From Gnetum montanum (Eukaryota; Streptophyta; Gnetopsida; Gnetales; Gnetaceae): DNA of 64,000 nucleotides. A program made the position numbers and the translations under genes. A model generated the notes under the pieces. The model was not told the DNA's origin. It saw only the letters and a list, made by a program, of their open reading frames with translations, and did not search any database. The stretch lies in contig MNCI01025099.1 in the NCBI GenBank assembly GCA_015680685.1, positions 97,710 to 161,709 of the forward strand, given 5' to 3'. The number at the start of each line of letters is the position of its first letter. Within the stretch, counting starts at the first letter, position 1. Below, in pieces: positions 9,841 to 20,975 of this stretch.

Positions 9841-12379
9841 AGCAATCTTTATATAGATAAGAAGACTCCTAGGATTAGCTAATTTCCTGAGAAGGTTACC
9901 AGCTTGAATTCAATCAAATATAACATGAGTGAGCATAATAGAATGGATTTTGGATGGCATTTGGTTTGAAGGGGACTCTATGGAATGGTTTGTAGAGGAT
10001 GAGGTAGGAGCAGGGTGGCCAATAACCTAAGTTTGTGAGGGCTTAGTAGGGTTGTTGGGTTAAAAGAAGGGTCTTTTACAAGCATGAGATGAATCAATTA
10101 TCAATTAATAACCTTGGTAGTGTTATGTTGCAACGGCTAGGTTGGAAGTTCACCCTACATAGATGGAGAAGGTAGTAGTTGGGTTGAGGTTGGAAGAATA
10201 GGTGCAAGGATAGGAAGAGGATAAGGATGAAATGTGGCATCCATTCTAGAATGTGGAGAATGAGCTCTATAGTATTCAAGAGGGTAGTAGTGATGTTGGA
10301 AGGGAGAAACATGACTGAAAGAGTCACGTGGAGACAGTGGTTGCTAAACATAATACCCATATGGATTTGTTTGCTTGTAAGGGTACTGCTACCTTGGTGG
10401 TGGCATCCCCCATGACTATGGTTGCTGCCATTATTGGTATTTCTTGTATAGTTGTAGTGGGATTCCACTTGGATAATATTTTTGTTGCTGATGAAACTAC
10501 TTGTGATTTCCTTGAGGATAAGGTAATCTTCTAGATGCTTACCTTCTTGCTAGTCAGGGATTTAAAGCATACACCCTAGACTCCTATAAGTGTGACACAA
10601 TGGGGCAACATCCCTTAGTATGTTAATATTGGTAGATGTCACATCCACCATCATCATCTAATTTTGTTTCTACAACTTCATCTATTGTCGCAATTTTTTC
10701 CTTACCCCTTTGGTTGGAAAATTCAACTTCTTTCCACCTCCTACAGTTACAATCATTGCTCTGCTCTCTTGATTCTTCAGTAATTTTTAGAGCAATTTGG
10801 AATTTTTCATCTAACGAATTCCACATTTTATCCACTTTGGCCAAAATTTTAGACATAGATTTTTGAATTAGCAAGGTCATTCTATTTACCATCTCATCAA
10901 GTGATGATTCTTCCTTGCTATCAGAAAATTAGACTTTCCTCTTTTTGATAGAAGGATCCCCATTGTATTCCTTAGCACTTTCACATTTTCTTGACTCTAC
11001 TTCTTCTTTTTCTACCTACTCAATTAGCCTTTGGATTTGATGAGCTCAAAGTTCTGATAGTCTCCCTTGGGCATAGATCCTAAGAGTTTCTCCCATTTTT
11101 GATCTTAGTCCATTGATGATATTACGAAGTTGTTCCCGTTGAGAATAACATGGCCAAGACATCCATGTATGAGAGAATAGTATCTTTATATGGTGACATC
11201 TAAGGGTTCATGGTTTTCTTGCTTCCATCCTTGGATTTGACTTCTTAGATTAGATACTCTAGAGTACATCTAATACTCATCATTAAATAGCTTCAGCATT
11301 GTACTCCACCTACAAGTAAATTCTAACTCCAAGGACTAGTACCAAATTTCTGCTTCCTTAATGAGTGTTTTTAGAAATATTTTTAATTTCTACCAATAAT
11401 TTTCAATATTTTGTAAGGCATAAGCATTGTGAAAAGCTTGAAGATGTGTCTATGGATTAGAATTATATGCCCCCTCAAATCTAGAAATATTGTTCATATT
11501 AAGGCATCTAATCTGACTATCATGCACATGCCTAGTTGGAATTTTTATAGCCTCTATAATATTTTGCATGCTTTGAGTTGATAACAAAGGTTCATCATCA
11601 TCATTATTTCATTGTCATTGATGATTTCCTCTATTACCCCTTCATTCATGATGGGCTCAACGATCATCATTATTGTCCTGCTATTCACCTCCATCACGGT
11701 TGTGCTTTTTGTAATGTTTTTTGGAACTTGAAGAGAAAGAAGAAAAATATGCAAATGAAGAGGATGAAAAGGAAGGGGGATTGCCATCATCATGGTGTTT
11801 ACCAACTTCCCTTTGATTTTCATGATCATGTTCATTAATTTTCTTATCATCTTGATGCTTGTCTGAGCCTTTGCTTTGACTGCCATCTTTCCCTAAACTT
11901 GGATTGTTGATAGTGGAATGTAGATTTAGGGTCACACTTCCATCATCAGTAACAAGGGGTGGAGAATCTTCATGTTGAGAGCCCCCAAAGGAAGGGTACT
12001 CATTGTCATCTTAATTATGCAAGAATAAGGGATTAGTGAGCTATTTCCCCTTTACAAGCTCATGATGCTTCTCCTAGTGTTGATCTCTCTTGCATTATGT
12101 TTTAGTGGGACGGTAGTCTTGGTAGTCATAATCATGCACAACATAATCCTCTTGAAGATCTTGGATGCCCAACCTCTTAAGAGTTTGAAGCAGCATCACG
12201 GGCACAGATCAATCAAGAGGCATTATAATGTTGCCTTCCATATTGTGCCATTGTAGTTGTTCATCCTGATGTAGGATGAAGATGAAGTTAGGCACATACT
12301 CATCTAGATGAGTATATACGACCTTGAATTTTTGAGGGATCGGTGGTTTAGTATCATGATGCCTGTGAGAAAAAGACAT
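9841..12379 (-). pseudogene. RE-3 gag
   Basis: Starts at ATG 12379 (MSFSHRHHDTKP) and has the N-terminal motif DEYVPNFIFILHQDEQLQW. It continues through a His/Asp/Lys-rich stretch (11550-11940), the capsid-like core (about 11050-11500), a coiled segment AKVDKMWNSLDEKF (10800-10892), the knuckle (about 10590-10635, second Cys replaced by Tyr: CDIYQY) and a Pro/Tyr-rich tail to about 10080. Multiple stops. The start context and N-terminal motif agree with RE-6. Confidence 0.75.
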
Positions 12380-12506
12380 GTTGCAATACAAATATGATAA
12401 TTAGTGTGCTTATGTAATTATATTTATTATGAGAATGATATTGACCTTATGGTTTGTCCAATGATGTTCACTAAACCTAGATAGTGCACATTTTAAACAA
12501 AAAGAG

Positions 12507-12525
12507 TCCCTGATACTGGTACCAA
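12507..12525 (-). promoter_or_regulatory. RE-3 primer-binding site
   Basis: Directly inside the 5' LTR. The minus strand reads TTGGTACCAGTATCAGGGAC, a diverged version of the tRNA-Asp-complementary PBS best preserved in RE-8. Confidence 0.6.
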
Positions 12526-13458
12526 TGATGACCAGTGAGAGGTACCCCTATGACCAACCATATAAATCATGAAACATTCACATGCAATCTGGTTGAATTC
12601 TATAGACTCTATGTCTTCTAGTACCCTAGTCTTGTAGGAAGTAAACCTTGCCCTAATAGTCATTCATTGTCTTCCTAATTACACCTGTGATGTATAAAGG
12701 TATAGTTAAGTGTAATCGAGGCATATGATTTTTATTGTTTTATGTTTTAAGTTCAATGTGCTTAAAGTAGAGAAATGAAGTAATTTAATAACTAATTTAA
12801 TTTAACTAATTAACTAATCTCTAACTAGTCCTTACATAAGCATCCAATCCCACTTTATGTACACATCTTGAACCCATGTATCCACTTCTAGGATTACCAA
12901 GTGCTATGCTACTGGGTGAACAAAGTAATAATGCTACTAGGATTACCAATCAAACACATGTTTATGCTCGAAGCAGTCGTACTTATGTGTTTCATCTATT
13001 TAGCATAATTAATTAACTAGTGACTTGAAGTTTAATTTAGCTTAATTAATTACATAATTAATAAAAAAATAAATGCATAAATAAATAATTAATCTATTCT
13101 AAGTGTTGCAAGGTTTGATCAAAAGGCTTATCTTTATTATTGTTCACACTTGTGTGGTTAAGGTACAATACTACTAGAATAAAGATCTATATAGTTTTTG
13201 ACTCCTACTATAGGCACTTAGAAAAATATTCTAACTTTCAAATGACAAAACTGAAAGGGCTTTGCTACAACTATGATAAGACATCCCCATGAACATGGTT
13301 GTGAGCACATATTTATAGATTTTATTGCTGGGCTACATCAACAAGGCCCTGTAAATGCAGTAAATGCTATGTTGATGCAGCCTCATCTATGGGGCAACAC
13401 CATGTAGATGAGGCCATGTCGACAGGGGCCCTTCAACATAACACTTTGACATCCATCA
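12526..13458 (-). repeat. RE-3 5' LTR
   Basis: On the plus strand runs from TGATGACCAGTGAGAGGTACC to GACATCCATCA. Minus-strand TATA candidate CTATAAAT at 13318-13311; hairpin ATCTTTATT...AATAAAGAT around 13130-13190 (poly(A) signal in the stem). Paired with 3754-4638. Confidence 0.88.
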
Positions 13459-13463
13459 GGATC
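13459..13463. repeat. Right target-site duplication of RE-3 (GGATC)
   Basis: Partner of GGACC at 3749-3753. The following bases resume RE-2 integrase. Confidence 0.7.
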
Positions 13464-14340
13464 CATCACTCCCATGTCTAATAGGAAGGCCTACATTATA
13501 GTTGTTGTTGACTACTATGCAAAATGGGTTGAAGCTATATTTATGTCTAATTGTACATCCATCACTACAGCTCATTTTATTTAACAAAAAATGGTAAATA
13601 GGCTTGATGTATCTAGAGCACTAATTTTTGAATAATGAGACACCTTTCACAAGATCCATGTTTCACAAGTCAATGAAATACTTGAAATTGCAACATAAAC
13701 TTACAACCCTCTATCATCCCCAAGCCAACAATCAAGCTAAGGTTACCAATAAGAAGATCATAAGAATTTTGACATGAGCCATTAGTGAATATAGGAAAGA
13801 GTAGAGAATCAAAACCTAATGATGCCCTTTGGCCATATTAGTCAACATAGAAACTTCGTATAGGCTACTTTCCTATGAGTTAGTATATAGAAAAGTTACC
13901 TAAACTTCTAATCCAAGTCAAACTCCATACACTCACAACTACCTATGAACTTAAGATCACCATTAGCCTTGCATAGAAAGAATGCCTTATGATACTCAAC
14001 ATGCTAGATGAAAGTTGAAGAGTACCCCTAATGTTAAGTGAAGTATAAAAGGCATACAACAAGCAACATCACAACACATGAATAAAAAAATTTACATTTT
14101 AACCCGTAGATAAGGTTTTTATTAGAATCTCATACATGTATCACAATGAGCTAAGTTTCAAACATTATGGAAAGGACCTTACATTATTCATTTAACTTTT
14201 CCTTTTGGGGCCATGACAATTTACCATCCAAAAAATTCTCAAAAGCACTTCCTAGTTAACATTCAAATGAAATCAAATCCTAGGTAACCAACAACATTGA
14301 CACCTCTGTTTGAAAATAAACACACTCCATTTTCTAGATC
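13464..14340 (+). pseudogene. RE-2 integrase, distal part
   Basis: Continues the integrase interrupted at 3753. Recognisable segments are IVVVDYYAKWVEA-like, then HKLTTLYHPQAN (region of the catalytic Glu), and the C-terminal motif KGPYII (14170-14185) seen also in RE-5 and RE-6. INT joins cDNA ends to the chromosome. Many stops and shifts; non-functional. Confidence 0.75.
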
Positions 14341-14356
14341 TTCTTCTTCCAACTTA

Positions 14357-14370
14357 GTCATGGGGGAGAT
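14357..14370 (+). promoter_or_regulatory. RE-2 pol-end polypurine motif
   Basis: GTCATGGGGGAGAT at the end of pol, equivalent to 1491-1505, 20962-20975 and the minus-strand copy at 40505-40518. Confidence 0.5.
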
Positions 14371-15790
14371 CCCCATCAATTGTAAAATATTTATGAGGAT
14401 AACTAAATTTTCACATTTTTTGTTTTACAACACTCTTTATATTATTCTATTAATTTTTTATATTTTCCTTTCTTTGTTGTTATTTCCTTTATTATTTTAT
14501 TCTTATTTCATCTATTCTTATTTGAAATATTTGATTTTGTTCAATTGCTTCTACAAATCTTGGAAAATTATTGCTATCAAGGTTATGATTGATTAATGAA
14601 AGGCCAATTTTGTCATTTTATTATGTTTTCAACTAAAAATCTATCAATTCTCTGATGGTAAAAGGTAGTGAATTCATGTCATCCATCCATTTCCTTTGTT
14701 CCATAAGGAGTCTACATCATAGAACCATCAAGGTTTTTTCACATTAAAAATAAAAAGTAATATGTGATCTCATTACCCAATGAATTGGGAAAGGACCAAG
14801 TGGGAATGGAAAACGGAGTAATCTCAAGGAGATTTTTTCTATTCTTTTCTTAATTTCCTTCTTAAGTTATATGATTTCTCAATGGTGTACACTCACTCCT
14901 ACTATCGACCATAAAAGGAAGCATGTCTTTGCATGGTGTGGTTCCTATGAAAAAAAAAACATAAAAATGAAAATTTAAAATACATCCTTTTGACATTTTC
15001 ATGGGCTACAAGAACTAGTTATGAGGTTGGGAAGACATGTTACCCATGCCTGAGGAACCCCTCTAACTAAAGACCTACCTACTTCTTTTCTTTTCTTCTT
15101 TTCTTAGAGTGATTGTTGTTCTTTGTAGTTATCATAGATTCTTGATGGTAGAAGAGAAGGAATATATCAATGCAAGGTTATTGTAATTAAAATGAACTTG
15201 ATCTAAACTTGGAATAGATCAGTATCAAATCATCTTAATCATGAAATCCACTAAAGTATCTAATGTAACCAAGATGTAGATTGCCTATCCATTATTCTCT
15301 ATCTACTAATTACTCACTTCACTGTCTATCAGCTCATTGCCTCATACCCTAATGAATTAATAGGTTTTATTTCTATTCTACATAATCCTACTACAATATC
15401 TCATATGGATAAGGAACTTAACTTAAAATAATCAATTATCATCCTTGACACCTACGTATTCCTTGTGATGAGAATATGCAAGGGCTTTTAGGTTATATGC
15501 CTACTTTGGGAAGAACCCACTTACATCTCCTTTAATTTACCTTAATTTAAATTCCCTAGCCCTATGCTGATTGTACATTGGATATCTTGATAGACTTGAA
15601 ACATTTAGTTTTGCTTTCTTTTGACATCAAAACATCCTCCAAGAAATCATCCCATGCACTCTAATTGCTTTTATTGGATGAATCATATTTTCTTCCATGT
15701 TGTTCCAATGATTCTACATATTTTTGTATTTCATTTCACTAATATTTCAAACCCAACCTTGATTAAAATTCCTCCATTTTAAGGCAAAAA
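14371..15790 (+). other. RE-2 post-pol non-coding region
   Basis: Starts with a T-rich tract (14400-14530), then AT-rich sequence with scattered similarity to the same region of RE-1 and RE-4 (for example the segment before 'AAGACATGTTACCCATGCC' at 15030 and 21625). No supported coding content. Confidence 0.6.
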
Positions 15791-15794
15791 TATA

Positions 15795-15868
15795 GCTATG
15801 CATAGCTATGTCGATGCATCTTAGTCAATGCAATGAAATGAGTCAATCCATAAAAATACTATATATAC
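15795..15868 (+). promoter_or_regulatory. RE-2 candidate internal promoter (U3-like block and TATA box)
   Basis: Block with ATAGCTATGCATAGCTATG, TCGATGCATC and GTCAATGCAA, resembling the start of the RE-2 LTR (29800-29840: GCATCAATGCAT, GTCAATG). CTATATATAC follows at 15859-15868, 444 bp before the accessory ATG. Inferred role: transcription of the accessory ORF. Confidence 0.45.
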
Positions 15869-16300
15869 ATGCAACACTTAGCCATTTTCACAATTTATTT
15901 CAAACACTAGAGGATTATTTACAATTTTTTATAGTCCAAGAAGCTTCCAAGAGCCCTAAATTTCAAACCACTTACTTGAATTCACCTATTCTTTGATCCT
16001 TAAGCTATTGAAGGTATGCTTTACATCGTAGGGGCATCAAAACTCAATTTTGAATAGAAAATTCTTCGAACTCCCATGACTAAGATATTAAAATAATATT
16101 AATTAATGAACATAAGAGTTAATATTAATAATTAAACTCAATTAGAATGGAAATAAAATAATATCATAGACTTGTGATCATTAAAAAAAAACTTAACAAT
16201 AAAATTCTAATATCTAACCAAGAGAACATGACGTAATCCAACAAAAAAGTTATCCAAAGAGAATAAACGTTATGATTAAGAGTTGATTCTAGGTTATGTT

Positions 16301-16311
16301 TGTGATTGTAG
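16301..16311 (+). promoter_or_regulatory. RE-2 3'-splice-site-like motif before accessory ATG
   Basis: TGTGATTGTAG directly followed by ATGACA. Conserved with RE-3, RE-4 and RE-6 at the same position. Confidence 0.5.
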
Positions 16312-16505
16312 ATGACATCCAGAAGAAGATTACAATGATGAGGGCCACTATAGCCCACGGAGAAGCAACCCCAAGGAGCAAGGAGCCAACAAAAATAACA
16401 ACAACAAATCCAAGAGTAAGCAGCTAAATCTAAACATGCTACTAGGCCCCTACGGGAGGAGCCCAAGGTGGTTTCTATCAAACAGATTCCTACTACAAAG
16501 AAAAG
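16312..16505 (+). pseudogene. RE-2 accessory ORF, 5' part (interrupted by RE-4)
   Basis: ATG at 16312 (MTSRRRLQ) in the conserved start context. The arginine/lysine-rich beginning matches the basic N-termini of the other copies. Interrupted at 16505 by RE-4 and resumed at 26908. Confidence 0.65.
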
Positions 16506-17380
16506 TGACAAATCCAAAAATTTTATGGCAATGATATTGTATCTACGATGTCACAGATACATTATTGTATCTTAGCATATGTTATTGTATAAACGATATC
16601 ACGAGGTGTGTGCTAGCCTATATAAGCAACACTTAGGTACATGGATCCACAAAAGATTTGATAGCTCAGTAATAGAGATATTTTAGATTATTTTCTTGAA
16701 TTTAGTAATTAGCAGTGTGTGGCCACAGTGTGATTTTTTGTAATTGAATGGAGTCTTTATTCGAGTGTGATGTACTTGGACACATTGCATGCACACCACT
16801 AAAGATCAAGATTACTCTACATAATTATAGGAACACTTAGTTTTATTTCTATTTCCAATAGATTAATTTTTAATGTTTACTATTTTCATAGTTAATGTTT
16901 ACCATTACTTGAAATTTACTTTTAATGTCATTAAGTAGAATGAGCACTATTGATCGCAAGCACATAAATGTAACTACTTGATAAACCAGTAGTACTATCA
17001 CTTGGTATGCCTAGTAGTGTTGTACTTAGTAATCCTAGTAGTGGCTGCATGAGGTCCAAGGTGTGACCAAAAGATAAGGACTAGATGCTCATTGCATAGG
17101 CTAGTTTAGATTTGTTTTACTATCATTTAGATTTAGAAACCTTTACTTTCACTTCATGTTTACTAGGATCCTAATGGCCAATTCAACATCATTATCATAT
17201 ACCTCATCGTGAATTAAGCCATATGCATTAATTTTACTAACTCACATGGGAAGAAAATGATCATGAACACTAATCAATTATTGGTATAATAACATTGCCT
17301 TACCTATGAAGTTCACTCAGGATTATGTGTAAAAACTCATATCTTGTATGATTGGGTGTTGGATATTCCACCGCTCATCA
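16506..17380 (+). repeat. RE-4 5' LTR
   Basis: Starts TGACAAATCC and ends CCGCTCATCA. U3 holds several near-palindromic GATATC/GATGTC motifs; TATA box CTATATAAG at 16618-16626. Hairpin TCTTTA...TAAAGA around 16750-16810. Pairs with 25993-26907 over its length. Confidence 0.9.
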
Positions 17381-17400
17381 TTAGCGCTATTGCCAAGGAT
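17381..17400 (+). promoter_or_regulatory. RE-4 primer-binding site
   Basis: TTAGCGCTATTGCCAAGGAT directly after the LTR; a diverged form of the tRNA-Asp-complementary site TGGCGCCGTTGCCGGGGA. Confidence 0.65.
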
Positions 17401-17517
17401 AAGTCAGTGTTATACTAAGTAATTAATTTTCTAAAGTTCATTGTATCATAACCTAATTTTAATCTTCACAACCTTAATATAAAGAACACTTAACATAAAA
17501 TATCAAAAAATGATAAT

Positions 17518-20080
17518 ATGGCTTTACATAATGATCAACTATCACATGTCAAGGAAACAAGAAGGAGTAGTGATAGAATTGTTGATGAAGAAGATTGGGG
17601 AATGCTAATGTAGAAACATATTACTTATGCTCACACTAATCCATATCATCTAGACTTTACCTTCATATTCCATCAGGACAAACAAATGAGGTAGAGAGAC
17701 ATGCAAGACAACATAATCCTACCTATTGAATGTCTAGCACTAAAAATGCTACAAACTACTCTAAGGGGAATGTGGTTCGATTAGATTTAATAAGGGTATC
17801 ATATGACTCAACACATGACTAGACCCTATGAACCTACAAGGGAGTAGATAAAGATAGATTTTGCTAAGAAGGCCAAACATGTTCATACCAAAGGAAAGCA
17901 AGCCAACAAAACTATTGTCATAGAAGAGCTTAATGTTGATTAGTTCATTTTGGAATAACTTCATTAGAATCATGAAGACCCATCAAAGACACCTATCATC
18001 ATACTAGAGGAGCCTATCAAAGCCCAAGTTCACTCTACTCTGGTAAAGACACATAAGGGGGAGGCTACTAACTCAAGATACAAGTGGGACTCTAGGCCAA
18101 GGGATCCTACTAAGTCCTACAAGAAAACTTACTAGAGTAATGAAAGGAGAACTAGCTGACACCATTCTCCTGCTACCTCCTCAACTTCATCATGATCATC
18201 AAAGAACTATGACAGGAGATAACATAAGTACTAAGGCTTTGATAGGGAAAAGAAAAGAGCTCATGATCATCATGATCGATACTCAAGGTATTTTGATTTA
18301 GAAAATGAGGAGTATGAAAGAAGATGGCATAGAGATAGAAGAGAGGATTAAGATAGGCATGAGCATAGAAGGGGGGATATTGCTACCATAGAGCTTATGA
18401 AGCTAATCATGATGATGAATACCTTATGGCAACCTAGAGCATGATCAACATTAAGGAAGCAGTCCACATATCAACTAAACACATGAGAGATAGTCTAATC
18501 AAATGGCTAGATATGAGTACCATGCCTTGATTTGAAGGAGGTTACAATGTTGATCCCCAACATCACCTTCAAGCATTCCATAATGTCTGTATCCTTCAAA
18601 ACATAGAGAGTGATTGGTAGAAATTGAAGCTATTTTCTAGAATACTTGCGAAGGAAGCAGAAAGTTGGTACAGGTCACTAGAACCTAAATCCATCAGACA
18701 CTAGAGTGCCATGCTTGAAATATTTAATGATAAATATCAGGCCTATTCATGAGTGTCAAATCTAAGAAAACAAATCTAGAACTAGAAACAAGGAACTCAT
18801 GAGATCCTTAATGTAGCAATGGAAAGATATTATTCATTGTTACATAGATGCCCAGGCCACATATTTTCATCAAAAGAATAGCTAAGGCACATCATAGATG
18901 GCCTTAGAAGCAAAATAAGAGAGACCCTTGGGGTTTGTGCCCAAGGAAGACTCATAATTAACCATCCATCAGATTTAAATACTCATTAATGAAGTGGCAA
19001 AAGAAGAAGGAGGACTCAGAAAAAGGGAATTAGCTAAAGAATATAATAGGGATTCATCTATTAGGAAAAGAGATGCATGGGTGTGTGATACCCAAGAGGA
19101 AGAAACCTTTAACCAGGTCATCATGAAAGAGATACTACCGATTCAAAAATTTATTGTTGATGTAGCAACACAAGTAGTGAAAATGTGGAATTCGGTAGAT
19201 GAACAATGTACAGAAAAACTAAAGATTTTGGAGGAGAAAGAAGAATAAGCACTCAATAGAGGCATAGATAAAAAGAAGAAGAGGAAACTTGGAAAAAATG
19301 GCAAAGTTGGTTCAGTAGTTGGGCACTCAGACACTGGCTCTATAGATGATGAAGGTTGCACTATGTGCTAGTATGAACATCCTAAGGGATGTTGTCTAGT
19401 CATGATACATCTATAGGAAATTGGGGCATATGCACTTAACCCATGATTTGTTCAAAATCAAATGCCCAAATGGTTACCTTATCCTCAATGTAATTATATC
19501 AGAAACCTCCATGAATGTACTATCCTAGTGAAGCTTGGCCATAGCTACAAGAGCAATACCATTAGTAGTGGCAGTACCTATAATCATGGGCCATGCCACC
19601 ATTGCATCAAAAATATCCATATTGACAACTTGATTCTTATGGATACTATGTTCAATGTCCAATCTCACTAACAAATGCCACTATTCAAAATCCAAAATAT
19701 CACCCACTAGAATACGATTGGCTAATGCCACCAAGGACTAATCCAAACTTGCACATGCATCCACAAGGAGCTAATCTTTCAAATCCCAAACCAAATCCTT
19801 TGCCACTAGTGCCACCACCTACAATGTAAGGTGAATTGCTATCATAGCCATAGTAGAAGAAGGCTAGAAGAATAGTAAATTTACAAATAGAAAACCTCAC
19901 CAGCAATGCTAAGGACCAAATAAAGAAACATCCTTTCTTTAGGATGAGTCTAGAGACAGGTGGCAAAATAGGAGGTTCATCAAGATCGTCTTCTCCTAAA
20001 ATAGATCTTCTCACTCTTAACAAGCTTCTATCATTATCAAGCTTGAAAATACAAACTATCATGCTCATTGTAGTTTTTAC
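17518..20080 (+). pseudogene. RE-4 gag
   Basis: Likely start ATGGCTTTACAT at 17518, giving MALHNDQLSHVKE...DEEDWG. The N-terminal motif DFTFIFHQDKQMR follows near 17655. The capsid-like core (18520-18960) reads FEGGYN, AFHNVCILQNIE, LFSRILAKEAESWYRSLEPK and LLHRCPGH. A coiled segment lies at 19140-19250, the knuckle CTMC-x-YEHPKGCC near 19355-19395, and a tail with LPYPQCN follows. Many TAG stops replace likely CAG or TGG codons. Confidence 0.78.
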
Positions 20081-20555
20081 CAATTAGATTAATGTAGGGC
20101 CATTCCCACATAAGCGAATTTACCCAAGAGGTCCTTTGATCTATCTATGGGTAGCTAGGAATCTACTATGAAAAACTCTATTATATTTAGGTTTTGGAGT
20201 TAATTTAATCTTCTATGACACATATCAAACATAGAACCTACCACCATTCAAGGAATGCAACATTATATTAGAGCTTGTAGATTAGTTTGTTCCCATCCTT
20301 TTGGGATGAATTGACAACATAGCAATCACTTTCAATGGATGGTCCTATCCAGCAGACTTCTTGGTGATTAATGTGAAGGATATAGAGAAGGAATGTCCAA
20401 TCATCATGGGGAGGGCATGGCTTAGCATCATTAATCCTAGGCTACATATGAGAGATTTATCCATGGAGATCTTAAAAGAGAAAAAACATGAAGCCATCCA
20501 TACACAAAAAATTTCATGCATAACTAATAAAAGAAAAGGGTGCAATAAGGGATTG
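20081..20555 (+). pseudogene. RE-4 aspartic protease (PR)
   Basis: Reads TLLYLGFGVNLIF at the active site, so the catalytic Asp codon is TAT (Tyr). Then GWSYPADFLVINVKD and CPIIMGRAWLSIINPRLHMRD. The remainder of the fold is recognisable with one open stretch at 20361-20699 covering the distal half. Confidence 0.78.
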
Positions 20556-20942
20556 AATATTCAAAGTACTAACATAGACACCATACTAGCCCATAGTAAT
20601 AATGAAACACAAAAGTGTGCAAAAAGAAGAGCAGAAGCCACAAAACCAAAAGACACCCTATGGCCACTAACTGAGAACCTTAATTTGTCAAACATATGAA
20701 TGGATACACCTAAACCACTTACTAATTCCTATTCGAAGAAAATGACCTCAACTAAGGACTTGGAAACAAAAATATTAACTCATGAACACATACCAGTGGG
20801 AAAGGAAAATAAGAACTTAGATGATAAAAACTCAACTACCATCAAGATCACATGGGATAATCATAACAAAGCTAAAACCCTAATGATGTTAAGAGAAACA
20901 CCCAAATTGTATGATCCAGAAGATCTAAAGAGTATTTTATAA
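20556..20942 (+). pseudogene. RE-4 PR-RT linker running into the pol deletion
   Basis: Charged, Thr/Lys/Asn-rich stretch. Its last part, ETPKLYDPEDLKSIL, lines up with EIPKRFKQEPLDLKPLP of RE-8, the linker just before RT. A stop follows and 20 bp later the pol-end motif begins. All of RT, RNaseH and INT is missing. The two open stretches (20361-20699 and 20700-20942) are separated by one stop only. Confidence 0.65.
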
Positions 20943-20961
20943 ACACTTTCCCACAAGTTTA

Positions 20962-20975
20962 GTTGTGGGGGAGAT
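20962..20975 (+). promoter_or_regulatory. RE-4 pol-end polypurine motif
   Basis: GTTGTGGGGGAGAT, conserved with the other elements, here directly after the truncated linker. Confidence 0.5.

Larger units (their letters stand above)
3754..13458 (-). mobile_element. RE-3: retrotransposon with gag, PR and accessory ORF but no RT/INT
   Basis: 9.7-kb antisense element with two LTRs (885 and 933 bp), PPT, accessory ORF, partial pol, gag and PBS in the expected order on the minus strand. The flanking 5-bp duplication has one mismatch. It lacks the catalytic part of RT, RNaseH and INT. It is inserted in the integrase of RE-2. Confidence 0.88.
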
